DNA from: Brachionus koreanus
Lineage: Eukaryota; Rotifera; Eurotatoria; Ploima; Brachionidae
Length of the DNA: 54,371 nt
Assembly (NCBI GenBank): GCA_016987375.1
Contig: PJRA01000114.1
Coordinates: 1,290,177-1,344,547 of the forward strand
Direction of reading: 5' to 3'
The notes beneath the pieces are model-generated. The model saw only the letters and a list, made by a program, of their open reading frames with translations, had not been told where the DNA came from and did no database searches. Made by a program: the position numbers and the translations under genes. Shown here piece after piece: positions 36,001-48,979 of this stretch (position 1 is its first letter; each line of letters starts with the position of its first letter).

Positions 36001-39000
36001 TTTAATCAAGCTTTTTTCATTCTCTTATACTGTCTAAAACTGCTTTAAAACTAGGCCAATAGAGCATGTACAGTGTTTTCACTAAACGATTTTTATTAAA
36101 TCCATCCTAAAAAATAATAAGTTTCATTTTGAATTTTTTATTTAGAAGAATAAGAATTATCTATAATCTAAATTTTAATATTAATTTTTTTAATTGTAAA
36201 ATAATTTTAATTTTTTTTGGTTATTAGTTTAAAATAAAAATAAATTCCAATTATAGGAAATTAGGAAGCAAATTTTGGGCCTAGATTGGTTAGAAAAAAG
36301 TTTTAAAAGATTGTTATAAGCAAAATATGTATTCTAATTTATTTAATTCTTATAAAATATCATTTTTAAAACAAATTGAATCTCAAAATTTTGAAAATTA
36401 ACTATTAATAACAGATTTCAAAAAATTAATTTTTATATTTTTTAGTTATTTGAGTGATTATCTCAACTGATGGTTTATTTTTTTGTAATTTTGAAAAGCA
36501 TTTTATTAAAAGAATTTAAAAAAAAAATTTCATAATTTGAAGAATAAATGCATCAAAAAAATCTTAGTCAAAACTATTTAACTCTTAATTTATGATAAGA
36601 GTTCTTAAAGTAGCTGAATAAAATATTTTTTTTAAGAAAATTGAATTTAAAAAAATCAAATTGCTTGATTAATTTGCGTAAATTGACATAGGAAGGCGTA
36701 ATTGTTAACTTTTTAAATATTTGTTTAACTTAAGTTAGGAAAAGAAAATATTTTTTATTTTGATAAATCTAATTGAGTAAATATTTGAGTATAATTCGAT
36801 TAGCTTCTTAATGAATGCCTCTGATTTTCACGTTGTCTAAATAAGCCCAAAGCTGAATAATTTATAAAATAATATTTAAAATAGTCATCATGTAAATATG
36901 CTGAAAAAAAAGGTTATCTTATCTAAATAGGAAAATATTGATTTTGACTAGGCTGAATAAGTGACACACGAATTCATAATTTTTTTGCTAATTTCATTGC
37001 TCAGTGTTTTCCAAGTTTAAGCACATAAAGCACTTATTTGGCACTTAATTTAGTAATATTATAATTCTCTATTATGATTATTCAAATCAATAAAGCCGGA
37101 TGTAAGATTCAAATATTTTTTATGATTGCAAATAAATTATAAGCACAGAATTTCTCTTACGATTTGTAAGCAAATTATTCCATGCTACTATTTAACAAGA
37201 GTTTAATTTTGTTTGTTTTTATGAAGATTGGCAGGTTTTTATTTTGTGTCGAGCTGAATCGTTTCAACTATCATGATATTTATAGGCTCATGAACAGTTT
37301 TATTTCTATTAGACTCGAAACGACACTATTAGTTTCATTTAAACTGTTCAAAATTTATTTTTAGCCCAAATTAAAATGATCAAATTTGAAAGAAAAAAAT
37401 ACTGCTCTTAAACTTAGGAAATTTATTTAATTTGATTAATGAGCGCAATAAGTAAAGAGATTATTTAAATTTTTTTATTTGTTATCACAATATGCTTATC
37501 AATTATTAGATTTATTTAGATCTCTTAAAAACCAAATTCAATAATTTAAGCATTCGCATTTAAGCAATTAATTGGCTCCAAATTCCAACAAAGTCTTTTA
37601 ATTCGCATTTAATTTTTCTTTGTTAAAATTTATTGTATAAAAAATTGTTATAATTCAAATTTTAATTAAGTTCAAATTAAATATTCGGCTAATGTAAAAT
37701 AAAATTTTAATTTAAATTTCGAGGAAGTGCTTATAGTTCTCAATTTTGCAAAAATCCTCTAGCGAATTATACTCACAAATTGATAAGCATTAATTTTCAA
37801 TTGAACTATTTCAATATTTATTTTTCACTTCATTTAGGACTTCAATCAATAATTCTGTTTGACATGGGTGTCATTGAAAGCAAATATTTCTCAAATTTTT
37901 TATTTTCTTAAAACATTGCCAGAAATTGTCTCATCAGTTTTTCATTCAGGAAGTTAGTAATTTTTAGCTTAAAGAACTGGAATTTTATCTCAATAGAATG
38001 AAACTTCTTTTCTTAAAACTCTTAAGTATAAAATTTCTTATTAAGAAAATTAATTTTTGAGAAAATTTTAAGTCTCTCGGAAAATTAAATAAATCGATTC
38101 AATTTGAAAAATTTTTGATATTTTCTTTAATTACAAACTTGTCGTTGTTTTCTAACGACTTTAAACTTAATTAGCCGAAAGCTAAATTGAAAAAGAAGCT
38201 AATGCAGCTAATCAGACATTGACGCAAGCTCATTCTTCTGGGTACTATTTTGACAAAGAGTAGCTTAAAGACATAATTAAGCAAAACAACAGGAGAGCAA
38301 ATTTAGATTTGATTTTTAATTATTTTTGATTATCAATATGAATATAAGATTTCGTTCATTAGTCATTAAATTTAGTTTTTACTAAAGCCCAAGTATTTGC
38401 GTTTGTTCAATAATACAGAAAAGATTTGCAATTTTACATGCTAAAGAATCCTACTGTTTCATGTTTTATCGGCTTTAAATTTTTTGAAATAGATGGATAA
38501 ATGTATAAAAATTGTGATAGTGATATCAATCACTTGTTTCAAATTTTATTAAGAATTTACCAATTTAGGATTAAATTTTAAAAACTTCGGTAACTTATTT
38601 TTACTTGGCTGATTAGGAATTTATTTTATAGAATAAAATTTTTTGATAGTCTTTTTTTTTAAATTAATAATTAACATATCTCTAAATAATTTAAATGAAT
38701 TGATTTTAATTTATTATTTATGACTTTAAAGTAAAAAAGAAAAATAGGCATTAACTATATTTCTATGCTCATTTTTCATTAAATTTTTAGATTTTATTTT
38801 CAGTATTTGTTTGATTAGCTTGATGATTTTTAATTTCTAATGCTAATGAATCCCACTGTAAACATCATTTATTTGAAAAACATCACTTTTTTTTCATATT
38901 AGCTTTAATTATTTTTAAAAGTTTTTTATTATAGAAATTATTTTTGTTTTAATCATATTTTCTGTCTACAATAGTGCCTTAAATTCTAATATCTGATTTC

Positions 39001-39180
39001 CTAAAATTGTTGTTTTTTAGTCACTTTTTTTTTGACAACTAAAACTTGTTTGTATTTATCAAAAATAAATTATAATTTGATAAAATTTTCTTAAAAATTA
39101 ATTTTACAATATTAAATTTAATTTATTTAAATAATTTTTTTTATAGAAAAATTCGCATTTTAATTTTTTATCCAATATGG
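33051..39180. other. Long AT-rich intergenic stretch, no gene recognised
   Basis: About 6 kb with only short chance-like open frames, for example the overlapping pair on both strands at 35139-35397, which have no protein-like composition. I see no copies of the ZnT, zinc-finger or dispersed-repeat modules, so the array ends with the gene at 31530. The one local structure is the atgct/ctcta cluster at 34080-34280. It may hold regulatory DNA or an unrecognised noncoding RNA. Confidence 0.6.
34080..34280. repeat. Degenerate atgctcta/gcttaagc short-repeat cluster
   Basis: Within 200 bp the words gctta, atgctct and gcttta occur many times (gcttgcttaagcacatgctt, gttgcttaagcag, ctatgctctataacatgctc, tacatgcttagagatgcttt). 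Spacing is irregular, so it is a decayed tandem repeat or a cluster of similar short sites. gcttaagc itself is palindromic. Confidence 0.5.
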
Positions 39181-39192
39181 ATTAAATGCCAA

Positions 39193-40035
39193 ATGAATCG
39201 GGTGGCAGAAATGAATAATATTCCAAATGAAAAATCAAATTTTTTGAGTAGGGATCTTCTATCTAGTTCTTTCAGTCATGAAAGTAATAGTTTATTATAT
39301 GACAAAAAGAGGATTAAAAGCGCATCTAGTTATGAAGACTACGAACTTGACTCAAGGCAAGAGCTAGTTTTTAATAGCATTGGAACAGGCAGTGACAATT
39401 CATATATGCAAGAAATTAACGAGAGGAAAAATGAATTAGATAAAAATCTTACACAATCAGGTGGTGAATCGAAAAAATCATCAAATAGGATTCTGAGAAA
39501 TCCTGGCTATGCATTTGTATTGAATAATATGGAAAGAGATAGACATTTTCAGAAAGTGAATGATGAAACTATAGGAGGCAATCGTTCAAATTCCTATATC
39601 CCACAAGCTGATGAATCATTATCCACTCTATCGGACAAGAAGAAGAAAATTATTGTCCGAGTTGTAACCATATTTTCAGTTGTGTTTTTTCTCATATGTT
39701 TTGCAATGATTGCATTTACTTTACGAATGTCTGAAAAAATAGATGCACAAAGTAAATTTTTTGAAATTAATTTTAATTTTAAAATTGAATCAATCTATTT
39801 ATTCTAAGTACGGAAAGGCTATATGGAATATAATTTTAACTCGTTATCAAAATCAACCAAAACAATAAATCCGAAAATTCTTAGTCAAAGTTTGCCACAA
39901 AAGATCACACAAGTTGTTCACAAAATCAAGGATTTTAATTCAAACCCGACACTAATCGAAACAAATATGTTAACTTTTAATAATTTCACAAAAAAAGTTT
40001 TCACAATTAGACCCAAGAAAAAAGAGAATGATTAA
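39193..40035 (+). CDS. Single-pass membrane protein, unknown family
   Basis: Two exons, 39193-39751 and 39809-40035, with a 57-nt intron (phase 1), encode about 261 residues. Residues 1-150 are polar, rich in Ser, Asn, Glu and Lys, with a basic stop-like KKKK just before one strong transmembrane segment (about 153-177, VTIFSVVFFLICFAMIAFTL). The remaining 80 or so residues are basic and Asn/Thr-rich. With no signal peptide and the positive charges on the N-terminal side, a type II orientation is likely. A short overlapping upstream frame begins at 39186 (ATG, about 10 codons), which could damp translation. An AATAAA overlaps the stop codon (40034-40039). I do not recognise a family, and further upstream exons are possible. 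Confidence 0.6.
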
Positions 40036-40039
40036 TAAA

Positions 40040-41010
40040 TCAATGAATGAGAATTATTTGATTATTTTTCAATTGTTTTATTTTCATTTAAAGTTGATAT
40101 AATGTTAAATGAATGAAAAAAATGTGAACGTTTTAATTGAACACATTTTTTCATTGCAACTATTTTTTCAGCTAGTCGGTCACCTATTTTTAATCTAAAA
40201 TAAAATTATCGAAATTTTCTAGCATAAAAAATTTTAGATAGAAAAATTTGTAAATAAATATATTTTTTTAAAGATAAAATATTTCTTGGAATTCATTTAA
40301 ATGTTTTTGTATATTTAGAAAAAAAATTATTATCATATCCTACTTATTTGTATTTTTAGATAATTATTTTAATAACTAATATAATTTTGAAGTAAAAATT
40401 GAATTAATTTAAAGGTGAATGAATTTTTTAGCCATAAATCTTAGACTATAATGGAGTAATGCAAATCTTAGACTTGAAACAAAATATGAGAACAAACGTT
40501 TTAAATAAAGAATATCTATTATTAATTACGATATATGTTATCTGCGCCAAAAATGTAGTTCAGTGCTATATTATTAAATACTTTTGTAAGTTAAACTGTT
40601 TACTAAACAATAGTTAAATAATTATGTTGAGTAAAAGAATTTTTCGTTTTTTAAAATTTTAGCATTTTTTTAATTCTAAAACTTAAGTAAAATTTTTTAA
40701 AATAAAAATAACTGAATGCTCTTCAAAATTATATGACTAATCCTTTATTGATTTAATCTTAAAAAAATTTATAAACTGAAAATTTTGGTACTTTTACGTT
40801 GAGAAAAATCTTCTAGATTAAATGTTTTTCAGACAGATCATTTCTTGTGATGAGAAAGAATCTATTTTTCAAATTATGATCAAAGAAATCAATTGTTGTA
40901 CGCATCTCAGCCAGCTAAGCCAGTGATGAAAATAAGACTATTTGATAAAAAAGTAATGTTGTATGTTTGGTAGAATTTCCAAGGAGTAATAAACAAAAAA
41001 TTTTAAACCA
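40040..41010. other. AT-rich spacer with one degenerate dispersed fragment
   Basis: No gene is seen. About 40840-40925 (tctatttttcaaattatgat, gaaatcaattgttg, ctcagccagctaagccagtga) resembles 50905-51000 (tctattttccatcata, agaaatcaatggcta, ctcaactagctaagtctgtga). That indicates an old dispersed element of unknown type. Confidence 0.45.
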
Positions 41011-41043
41011 TTGTTTGAAAAATTTTCTAAATATAAATTAGTG

Positions 41044-41241
41044 TTTTCAGGCGGACCCACGGATACGGAGATAGACCGGGTACGTACCCAGTGGATCTAT
41101 GAATGGTCCAGGCCAGATTTCAAACAATTCGAAAAGTTACTTCCAGACGGACCCACTTTGAGTTCTAAAATAATTGAGATCGAACCCAGGACTGCCGGTA
41201 CGACTGCCAATACTAATATAAATATAAGAAACTTTTTTTAA
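41044..41241 (+). other. Low-AT coding-like island, unrecognised
   Basis: Follows a good splice acceptor (gtgttttcag) and is open to a TAA at 41239. It reads GGPTDTEIDRVRTQWIYEWS, then RPDFKQFEKLLPDGPTLSSK and IIEIEPRTAGTT. It is clearly less AT-rich than everything around it. cggacccac occurs twice, 96 bp apart. It could be the remnant of a mobile element, a captured exon, or an exon of an unseen gene. No start or downstream exon is evident. Confidence 0.35.
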
Positions 41242-41924
41242 TTTGTTTGCAAAATAAAAATTATTAAAATATTTTAAATTTAGAAGATTTAATTTTTAAA
41301 AATCTAAACTATTTTTGGTCTTAAAAAATGAATCAACGTTGGCATATAAGAAAAAGTGTTTTAAAAATAAACTAGAATAGTTTTAAGTTATTCGGAAAAA
41401 TTTAGTCCAACGGTTATTCAACTTAATTTTTTTAATTTTCAAAAAATTACCGTCAATTTTAAAATTTTATTAAAATATTCTAGGAAATTTAAAAAATATC
41501 TTTTAACTCAAAATTTCTTTTTGTCAAATATCTGTTAATCTTATATTAACAGACAGATAGATTTTGACCGTATTCAAAAGATAAAATTTTTAATTTATGC
41601 TTCAGACAAATAGAAAAAAAAAATTTTTTAATTTATCAAACCTCTTTATTAGTGTTAAAAATCTAAATTCGATTAATCACACACAGTGCAAAATAATAAT
41701 TCGAAAAAAATTCTTAACATTGCTCCTTAAATAAAATTTCTTTCTCTATTAATCTAAGTTTTTTCAAATAATAGAGATTTTTAAAGATAAATATCTCAAT
41801 CAATAGAGGCACAGTAACCATGGTGATTTTGAAATATAAGGTTAAAATTGTTTTTTATACATATGAAAATTGCATAATTAGTTATTTAAAAAGACTAGAT
41901 TGAGTTCAATCGAAATTCTTAATT

Positions 41925-44900
41925 ATGGAGTTAGCCAGCTATAATGTCCCAGAAGAAACTCCTCGTTTGCCTCCGATAAAGAGTCAAAAGTAAAATAAAT
42001 TCTAAATTAAAAAAATCCTTGTTAAATTCAAAATTAAAAGTCAAATTGCTAAAGATGAATCAGGTAATAAATACACTATTGGGAATTCAATAATTTCTGT
42101 TCCTCCAAGGAATGCTCTTAAAGTAAATAAAAATTAGATAAATTGATTCAAAATAAAGCTAATGTAAATTAAGTCGAGTGGAGAATATTCAGGTGGAGTT
42201 ATTGATACTTGGCCAGCACATTCTGCTAATCAACGGCCTTCCAATTTACAAATTTCGTTGACAAAATCAAATAATTTAGTAATTACCAATGCTCAAGCTG
42301 AAGGAAGACCAAACATTACACCTAAACCAAAATTTTTAGAAAATTTAGAAAAATTTTTACAACGAGAGCTCAAAGTTTTAGGATGTGAAAATTCTCAAAC
42401 TACAAGTGAAGCTCGACTTCAAGTAAATTAATAAATAAAATCGGGTTCTTTACTTCTTTTATTGAAATTTTGTTGTAAAGGCTTATCGTGAAGCTTTTGA
42501 ATATTTATTGGAAGAATTTAAGACTTACAAGCCAATTTTGTCAACTATTAAAAACGAATATGAATTAATGTTGGCTTCTCAACGGGAAAAAATCCGTGAG
42601 TTAGAGCCACTGAAGCAAATGTTGGTCACGTTAGCGGACCAATGTGACCATAAATTGATGCAGTACAGAGAAGAGGAAAAAATGGAGATAAAAAATTTAA
42701 AAGAAGACAAAAGAAAACTTCAAGAATTAGTTCTGCAGCTGAAAAATGATCGCCATATGTTGGAAATTCAAGTTGACAAGCTCAAAAATGAGCTTGCTTT
42801 AGAGCACGAAAAATTTCGCAATGAACAAGACAAGCGAAAGTTGTTGATTGTTGATTTGAATGATTTGAGATTTCAGCAGGAAGAAGCTAAGCTCAATGAA
42901 TTGAAAAGAGAAAAAAAAAGACAAGCCGAAGGTCACGCACCGGTTGAAGAAGAAAGTGAGGATGATCCTGTCACACTTAAAATAGCATTAAGGTAAAAAT
43001 TGATTCTATAATTAAATTATGATAAAACGTTTTTTTTAAGAGTTTGTCGGCAAAATTTAACAGATTCTATGAAACGATTGACCAAAATGGAGGCTGATTA
43101 TGGTGATGTTATACCTCGTAGAGATTACTTAACTCTCGAAACAGTCTATAAAGAATTAGAAGCTAAAAATGAAAATTTAGAAAAAGAAATGAAAGGATTC
43201 AGAAGCGATTATGGGTAATTTAATTATAAAATTTAATGAATTAATATTAGATTATTATTTTGGCTAGTGCGTTGAAGGACCATGCCAAAAAACTCGAAGA
43301 GAAACTTCAAGAACTAATTCAGGAGCTAGAATCTAATAGAGAATCAAATACTCCGCGACCAGATTGGGATAAGTGTGGACCATTGATTGAGGGTGGTGCC
43401 GAAAGATGGCGAGATATTTCAGATAATAAATCAAGTGTTCATTTATTAGAAATATTGGTAAACGAACTTGATTCAAATTCAAAATCTGATTTCAATGGAT
43501 ATGTAAAATAATTTTTTTTTTTTTTGATTGAAATACAATATGTTAAATTTAAGGGTGTTGGATCAGACATTCCGATTTATTTAAGATATGAAGGAAAATT
43601 GAAAAACAAAAAATTCTCCAAAAAAGACACCCTCAAAATTATAAACGATTTTATGAATTACCGAATGCAAAAAGAAGCGGTAAATTTTTATTTTTTTTCA
43701 AATAAAGCTTTTATTTGTTTAAAGAAAAAAGAGTCTTCATCTTATGAACATGATTTGGATGATTCTTGGATAAATTACTTGAAAAAAAAATACAATAATG
43801 ATGCATTCGAGTACAGTTATAATATTAATGATGCATGCGACAAATACTCAACTGATCTTACAGAATTTTTCCAGCATGCTCTAAATGGTCTTACTGATGA
43901 ACAGGTCTATTTTTACGAGAAAAAAATGATAAATATTCTCACGGATCTTTTGAAAGAAAATGAGATGAGAGATGTCGAAGGAGTAGGATAAAAATTAAAT
44001 ACAAAAAAAAATCTAAATAATTCCATTTATAAGAATGTTATTTCAAGAAGCGTTTTAAAAGAAGTGCTTCGATCCTTTTTCCAATCTAAAAATATGGAAC
44101 AACTAAACGAGGTTATTGAAGCTGCTGAACAGAATTCAAGCTCAGTAGACGGCTCGCGCATTGAGTTCCTGTCGCTGTTTTCTGAAGCACATGAAGATAA
44201 TCAGAGCAGTTTTCTTAATGTTGTAAAAAAATTTATTAAAGAAGAAAGACTAAACTATGCAAATCTTATTCTAGACAATTTGTCTGGAAATAGGTATTTT
44301 AAAATTTTATCACTACTCCATAAATTTACTAAATTTTCAGTTGAAAAATTTAAAACAACATTATGTTTTCAAATGTTAAAAAATCATAATTTTAAACCTT
44401 TAGAAAATTATCTAAATTAAATTTATTAAGTTATTATTTATTAAAAGTTGTCTCTATTTGAAAAGCAAAGAGGTCTCAATTTATTTTTTCTCAATTTATT
44501 ATATTCTCAATTTATTTAAAGATAAAAGAACTCTAGAGAATGTTCAACGAAGAGCAACTCGTTCTGTTCTTGTTTTCACAAAATTTAAACTACGTTAAGA
44601 GACTTAAGGTTCTAAATCTGACCAATTTAGCCGAAAGACGCATGAGAGGTAACTTTATTCAAATGTTTAAAGTAAAAAAAAGCATTGATCACGTCATCTG
44701 GCAATCTTCAGTTACTTATTCAAGTAGAAATTCAAGAGACCATCCATACGTATAAACAAATTTTAAAAATTAGACTTTAACGAATTTTTTCATATTTTTT
44801 TTACTAAATTTTAGCTAGAAAAAAAAACTTTTACAATTTTTTATGTAAAATTACAAAAAATTTAATTTTAGGAAAGAATAATCAGAAAAATAGAAAATTC

Positions 44901-46343
44901 AAATTTTAAATGGAAAAATTCAAAAAAGAACCAAAATCAATTGTTTTTTTGGCTTTTTTGAAAAACTGTAGTCTTATAAAGAATTACGTTATTTAACATT
45001 AAAAAACGTTATTTTCTGTTAATTATCATGATTTTACAAAGCCATTTTACATCATATTACGAAATCTATCGTAAAATAACAGTTTTTTTACATATAATAA
45101 CAATAAATTACGTAAATATCGCCAAATCCCCCTATCGAATTAGTTCTTTATATTCTGAAAGAGCATAAAAATTTCAAAAATTTTTAAAAAAAGTGTGTGT
45201 GCAATTTTAATTATTGAAAAAAAGTAAAAAAAAAACACTATTTTCACTTGAATCGTATGTAGTCCCAGGAATCTCAAAAATCAATACTTTTTTTTAATCA
45301 ACTAGACAAAATTCTGAACAAATCTATGGTTTTACTTTTTTGAATTTATGTTTTATTTTTTTAAAAAATAAACTCTCAAAATCATGTGATTTGATTTAAA
45401 TTTTCAAAGGACGTAGTTTACGAATTTCAAGCCAAAAAATTAGAATTTCAGATAGCACTTAAATTTTGAATTTCTGAAACTTAAATAAAAATATTATTTT
45501 TAAAAAATTATTTTCAAATTTTTAGAGTCTAAAAATGACAATTTAAAAATTGTACGTTTAGTACTGAATAGACATCTATAAAATTAACGTTAATTCCTAG
45601 AAATAGTATAATTTTTAATTATATTATTATCAAATGTTTTTCCATTTAGAAAATTAGTTCTGATTTAGTTAAATAATTGGGTGTCAATAACTTAAAAGCT
45701 TTGAGGATATCTTAAAATGTAAAAATAAGTTCAAATTTTGGTTTGATTTAAAATTTTTAATGATGGTAAACACAAATCAATTAAGCGATTAATTATTAGC
45801 ATTAATTTTTTTTTTGTTGTTAATATCATTATTATTTTATATTATTATCTTGCTTTTATGCTACTACAAAAAACTTAATCGTTTCAAACTAGTGTTAGCT
45901 ACCGTCAGCTGCGGCCACTAGAACGCCAAAACTTGGAGTTGGCTGTTTTGATGGCTGCTGGGGATATTATTTTTTTATTCTAAATTTTCACTTTTTTCTT
46001 ATACTCATTTCTTTTATTTATCTAATTTTTAAAATTATAATTATTTTTAAGCTTTATTTTTTTACACGGCCATCGAAGCGGCCAACAACAGGTTTTCAAG
46101 TTTTAATAATTATGATTATGGAGTAGACTTATTCATTTTTACTCTTAATTAAATTTTTTTCAAAAAAGTTCAATTACTCCTGCAGATGTTCGAAAAACAA
46201 TTTCGAATCTTGATGAGACAATTAATGAAAAAAATATTGATAGAATTATAAGTTGGTGCTTTGGTACTGAAAAACAAATTGATTTTCAAGTTTTCAAGAC
46301 AAAAATAGAAAACACAAATCTATTTAATTATCCAAAAAAATAA
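41925..46343 (+). CDS. TSNAXIP1: Translin-associated factor X-interacting protein 1
   Basis: Nine exons fit with consistent phases: 41925-41989, 42041-42122, 42174-42422, 42481-42992, 43041-43214, 43268-43502, 43554-43982, 44034-44293 and 46169-46343, about 726 residues. The conserved N-terminal domain begins with FLENLEKFLQRELK and continues AYREAFEYLLEEFKTYKP, EYELMLASQREKIRELEP and DKRKLLIVDLNDL in a long coiled coil (exon 4). Later landmarks are NTPRPDWDKCGPLIEGGAERW (split over exon 6) and GSDIPIYLRYEG (exon 7). The family binds TSNAX and is linked to sperm and cilia. A 45-nt stretch near 43680 could be a further intron; the frame stays open either way. The last intron is 1.9 kb, holds a retrotransposon relic, and may hide small exons, so the C-terminus is less certain. 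An AATAAA overlaps the stop. Confidence 0.82.
44540..44755 (+). pseudogene. Non-LTR reverse transcriptase relic in the last TSNAXIP1 intron
   Basis: LENVQRRATRSVLVF-like sequence just before and inside this stretch, then LKVLNLTNLAERRMRGNFIQ and MFKVKKSIDHVIW, matches the LSERR-RGDLIE-Y block after the reverse transcriptase palm (compare 17780-17830). Only about 200 bp is left and the frame is shifted near its start. Confidence 0.6.
45880..46100. other. Less AT-rich segment with nested inverted repeats
   Basis: ctagtg (45889) pairs with cactag (45916). gttggctgttttgatggctg (45939-45958) is nearly the reverse complement of the gccatcgaagcggccaac at 46070-46087, about 110 bp away. Forward frames also look protein-like (SYRQLRPLERQNLELA after a tag acceptor in the phase that exon 8 of TSNAXIP1 leaves). 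It could be an unmodelled exon pair of that gene, a structured RNA, or a small element. I cannot decide. Confidence 0.3.
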
Positions 46344-46344
46344 A

Positions 46345-47520
46345 AAACTTATTTTGTCTTTCTATAATTTAATTTTAACTAAATTTATAATAAAGCTTAA
46401 TTACAAAAAAAAATTTTTTTTCATTTTTGATTTATTTTAATTATCAATTAATTGCTATCTGATTTTTTATTTTTCGTAAAACTAAAATTTACTTTCTTAA
46501 TTAAAATCGATACGAAATTTGTAAATTTAAGGTATTTACAATCTAGAATGTTAATTTTTTATTTAAGATGTCAATCCTAAAAAAATAAAATTGTGGCTCG
46601 GTAAAAAAAGATTGACAGCCACCCTTAACTTTTATCTCTTTATGTGCTTTGTGCCATATTGAACCATGTATTTATTTTATTTGTAATGTCCACTAAACCA
46701 TGTGGATACATGTTTTTTCTTTATTTTGTATGTTATCTTTTATGATTCTTTAATAGAAATTATGAATATTACATGAATTACATAAAAGATACATACTTTA
46801 TTTCGTGCCATTGACAATACATGATGAAATATTAAAAAATTAGCAAAAGTATGTATAAAATGAGTTGGGCGTTTTTCAATGCGATGCGAACAAATTAGTC
46901 ATTGTCATAATTTAGGAGGACAAATTCAAAAGAAATAAGACAGAAAATACAATGCGACATAATTTCTTCTTCCATAGAATATCTGGTTACATAAAAACTG
47001 TGATTGAAGCAAGAATTTGTGCGCTTTCAAAGCTGATGACATAAGTACAATCGCTAATAAAGTACTTTTCATTAATTGAACATGATTTTCAGCTCGCATA
47101 TTACTAAAAATATGTAATACTTGAATATTTTGTATTGTTTAATGTGCACTTAAAAAATACCATAAATACAACATTTTCTTAAGTAATGTGTTAATAAACT
47201 GATTTAAAAATATGGTGAATATGTATACATAATAAAAATCTATTTTTATATATATGAGCTATTAACTGAATTCAGCAACAACCATATTTGAATTTAAAAA
47301 GGTTTTTAATTCATTTTTTTCTCATATCTTAGAAAATAACCTTTATTAATTATCAAATATTGCTCAAGACTTTTTACATTCATCATCAAACTCAATTTGA
47401 ATTATGGCTTTTTTTTAAATTTTCTATTATTTTTTTATTTGTAAGAAGATAAAAAAAATTATATTTTTTAATTATATTAAAAATTTTTAGATTGATAAGA
47501 AAAAAAATAGTTTTATTTTC
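46345..47520. other. Spacer between TSNAXIP1 and CLN3 (convergent genes)
   Basis: The two genes end towards each other. The spacer is AT-rich with no gene. It contains an imperfect inverted repeat, gtatgttatcttttatgatt (about 46728) against cataaaagatacatac (about 46782), possibly the core of an old hairpin element spanning about 46640-46835. Confidence 0.5.
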
Positions 47521-47524
47521 TAGT

Positions 47525-48979
47525 TTATTTGTTTCCAAATGAGCAAATAGAATTATGAACAGGAATAGCTAGATAAAGATATTAATTTTTAGAATAAAAA
47601 CGGCACTAAGTTTTACCTGTAAACCCGGCTAAAGCAATACCAAAGCTGTCAGCAATACTGGCGACTGCGATAGAAAATTCTCTAACATTTTTAGGTATTT
47701 CAATTGATATTTGATTAAATGCACTAAGAGACGCGTGGTAAAATGATTTTTGAAAATTAAAAAAATTTTAAAAATTAATACTTCACATAACAGCCACCAC
47801 CAAGAAGACCCTCCCAAAATATTAATAAAAATACGATCCATATGGATGGAAAATAATCCAAATATATGTGTGATAAAAAGACGAAAATATTAATTATTTG
47901 CAAAATGGGAAATATTGGCAAAAATTTTATCTTAATCCATTTTATAGAAGATCTCGACACAAAAACTGCCAATTGATACATTACATTATACCATCTAGAA
48001 GGAGAAAAAAATTCTTTTACGTTATAATTTGCAGAAAAACAGCTTTTATTTACCTGTATTGTAATTTATGCTCCTTTATAAACGAGTTTTTAAAATATAA
48101 CAGTTCAAACAAACCTTGATTTATAAAATATTCTGCAAAATATACTAAAAAGAGTGGAATCATAAATTTTAATAATGGTGGTAAAAGCTTAAATTTGTCT
48201 TTTAAAGATCCATTATTTATCGATCCTGCGTTATTTTCACTTTCAGTTTGATCTTTGTCTCGCTCTTCTGAGTCAGTATCTAATTCGGAATAAATTCGAG
48301 ATCTGGCAAAGTCAACAGTAGGAAGTGCAATGTAGCTTAGAGCCATTAAGACTGGAATGAACAACATTAGCAAAATAGTAGAACTTGGTGATAATCCTAA
48401 AGATGTAAGTGCAGCATAGCCAAAAGATCCAATTAAACCAGCTGCACCAGTTCCAGAAGCCCATCCAGTTATGGATAAGGTTCGAATGTAAAGTGTACTC
48501 AAACTTAAAAATGTAATTTCACCAAAACTTGAACTAAAACTTGCGGCCATAACACCTAGGAAAATCAAAGGTTTAAGATTACTTGGTGTGAGTGAAACAA
48601 GCAAAAAGCTGGCTGAATTAGTTAAAATAACCACGACCACTCTCTTCCAATATTTTATTTTATGGACAAAAAACGGTGCAACTAGTTTTATCGCAATTCC
48701 TGGTAAAATGTCTGCAAGAAGAATCGCACCAGTTGATAATTCATTACAGTCAAATCTATTGGTACTATTATGCTTAGGTAAATCTGTACTATTTGAGTTT
48801 TGATCGGATAAAATGTCATGGGCAGCCGAAAGCATAATAACATAAGCAAAGTTATTAGTCAATCCCAAAAGCCAATAGGACGTAACCACAAACTGTGGAT
48901 AATATTTTCCCCAATAATGCTCCAAACGATTCATGTTAATGTTGTTTTTATTAAGAAATTTTATTTTTCTTAATATCAT
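47525..48979 (-). CDS. CLN3: Battenin (CLN3), lysosomal membrane protein
   Basis: Four exons on the minus strand: 48979-48054, 47994-47782, 47723-47617 and 47568-47525. All have GT/AG borders and consistent phases, giving about 429 residues (human 438). Landmarks in order are WLLGLTNNFAYVIMLSAAHD, RFDCNELSTGAILLADILP, FGEITFLSLSTLYIR, WASGTGAAGLIGSFGY, VYFAEYFINQGLFELLYF, QYRWYNVMYQLAVFVSRSS, PSIWIVFLLIFWEGLLGGG and, in the small last exon, AIPVHNSIC, matching the family's ALPLHDFLC end. CLN3 is a multipass protein of lysosomes and late endosomes related to the equilibrative nucleoside transporter/MFS fold; its loss causes Batten disease in humans. A loop between the halves is acidic (DTDSEERDKDQTE). 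An alternative start is Met16. TTTATT at 47512-47517 gives an AATAAA just past the stop. Confidence 0.95.

Noticed and set aside
37182..37364. 60-codon plus-strand frame (MLLFNKSLILF...)
   Set aside because: Isolated, short and hydrophobic by AT bias, with no acceptor, donor or homologous copy in the window.
48588..48803. Plus-strand frame inside CLN3, and frames at 47629-47981 minus with different phase
   Set aside because: The first is antisense to exon 1. The others are partial readings of CLN3 exons 2 and 3 running into introns.
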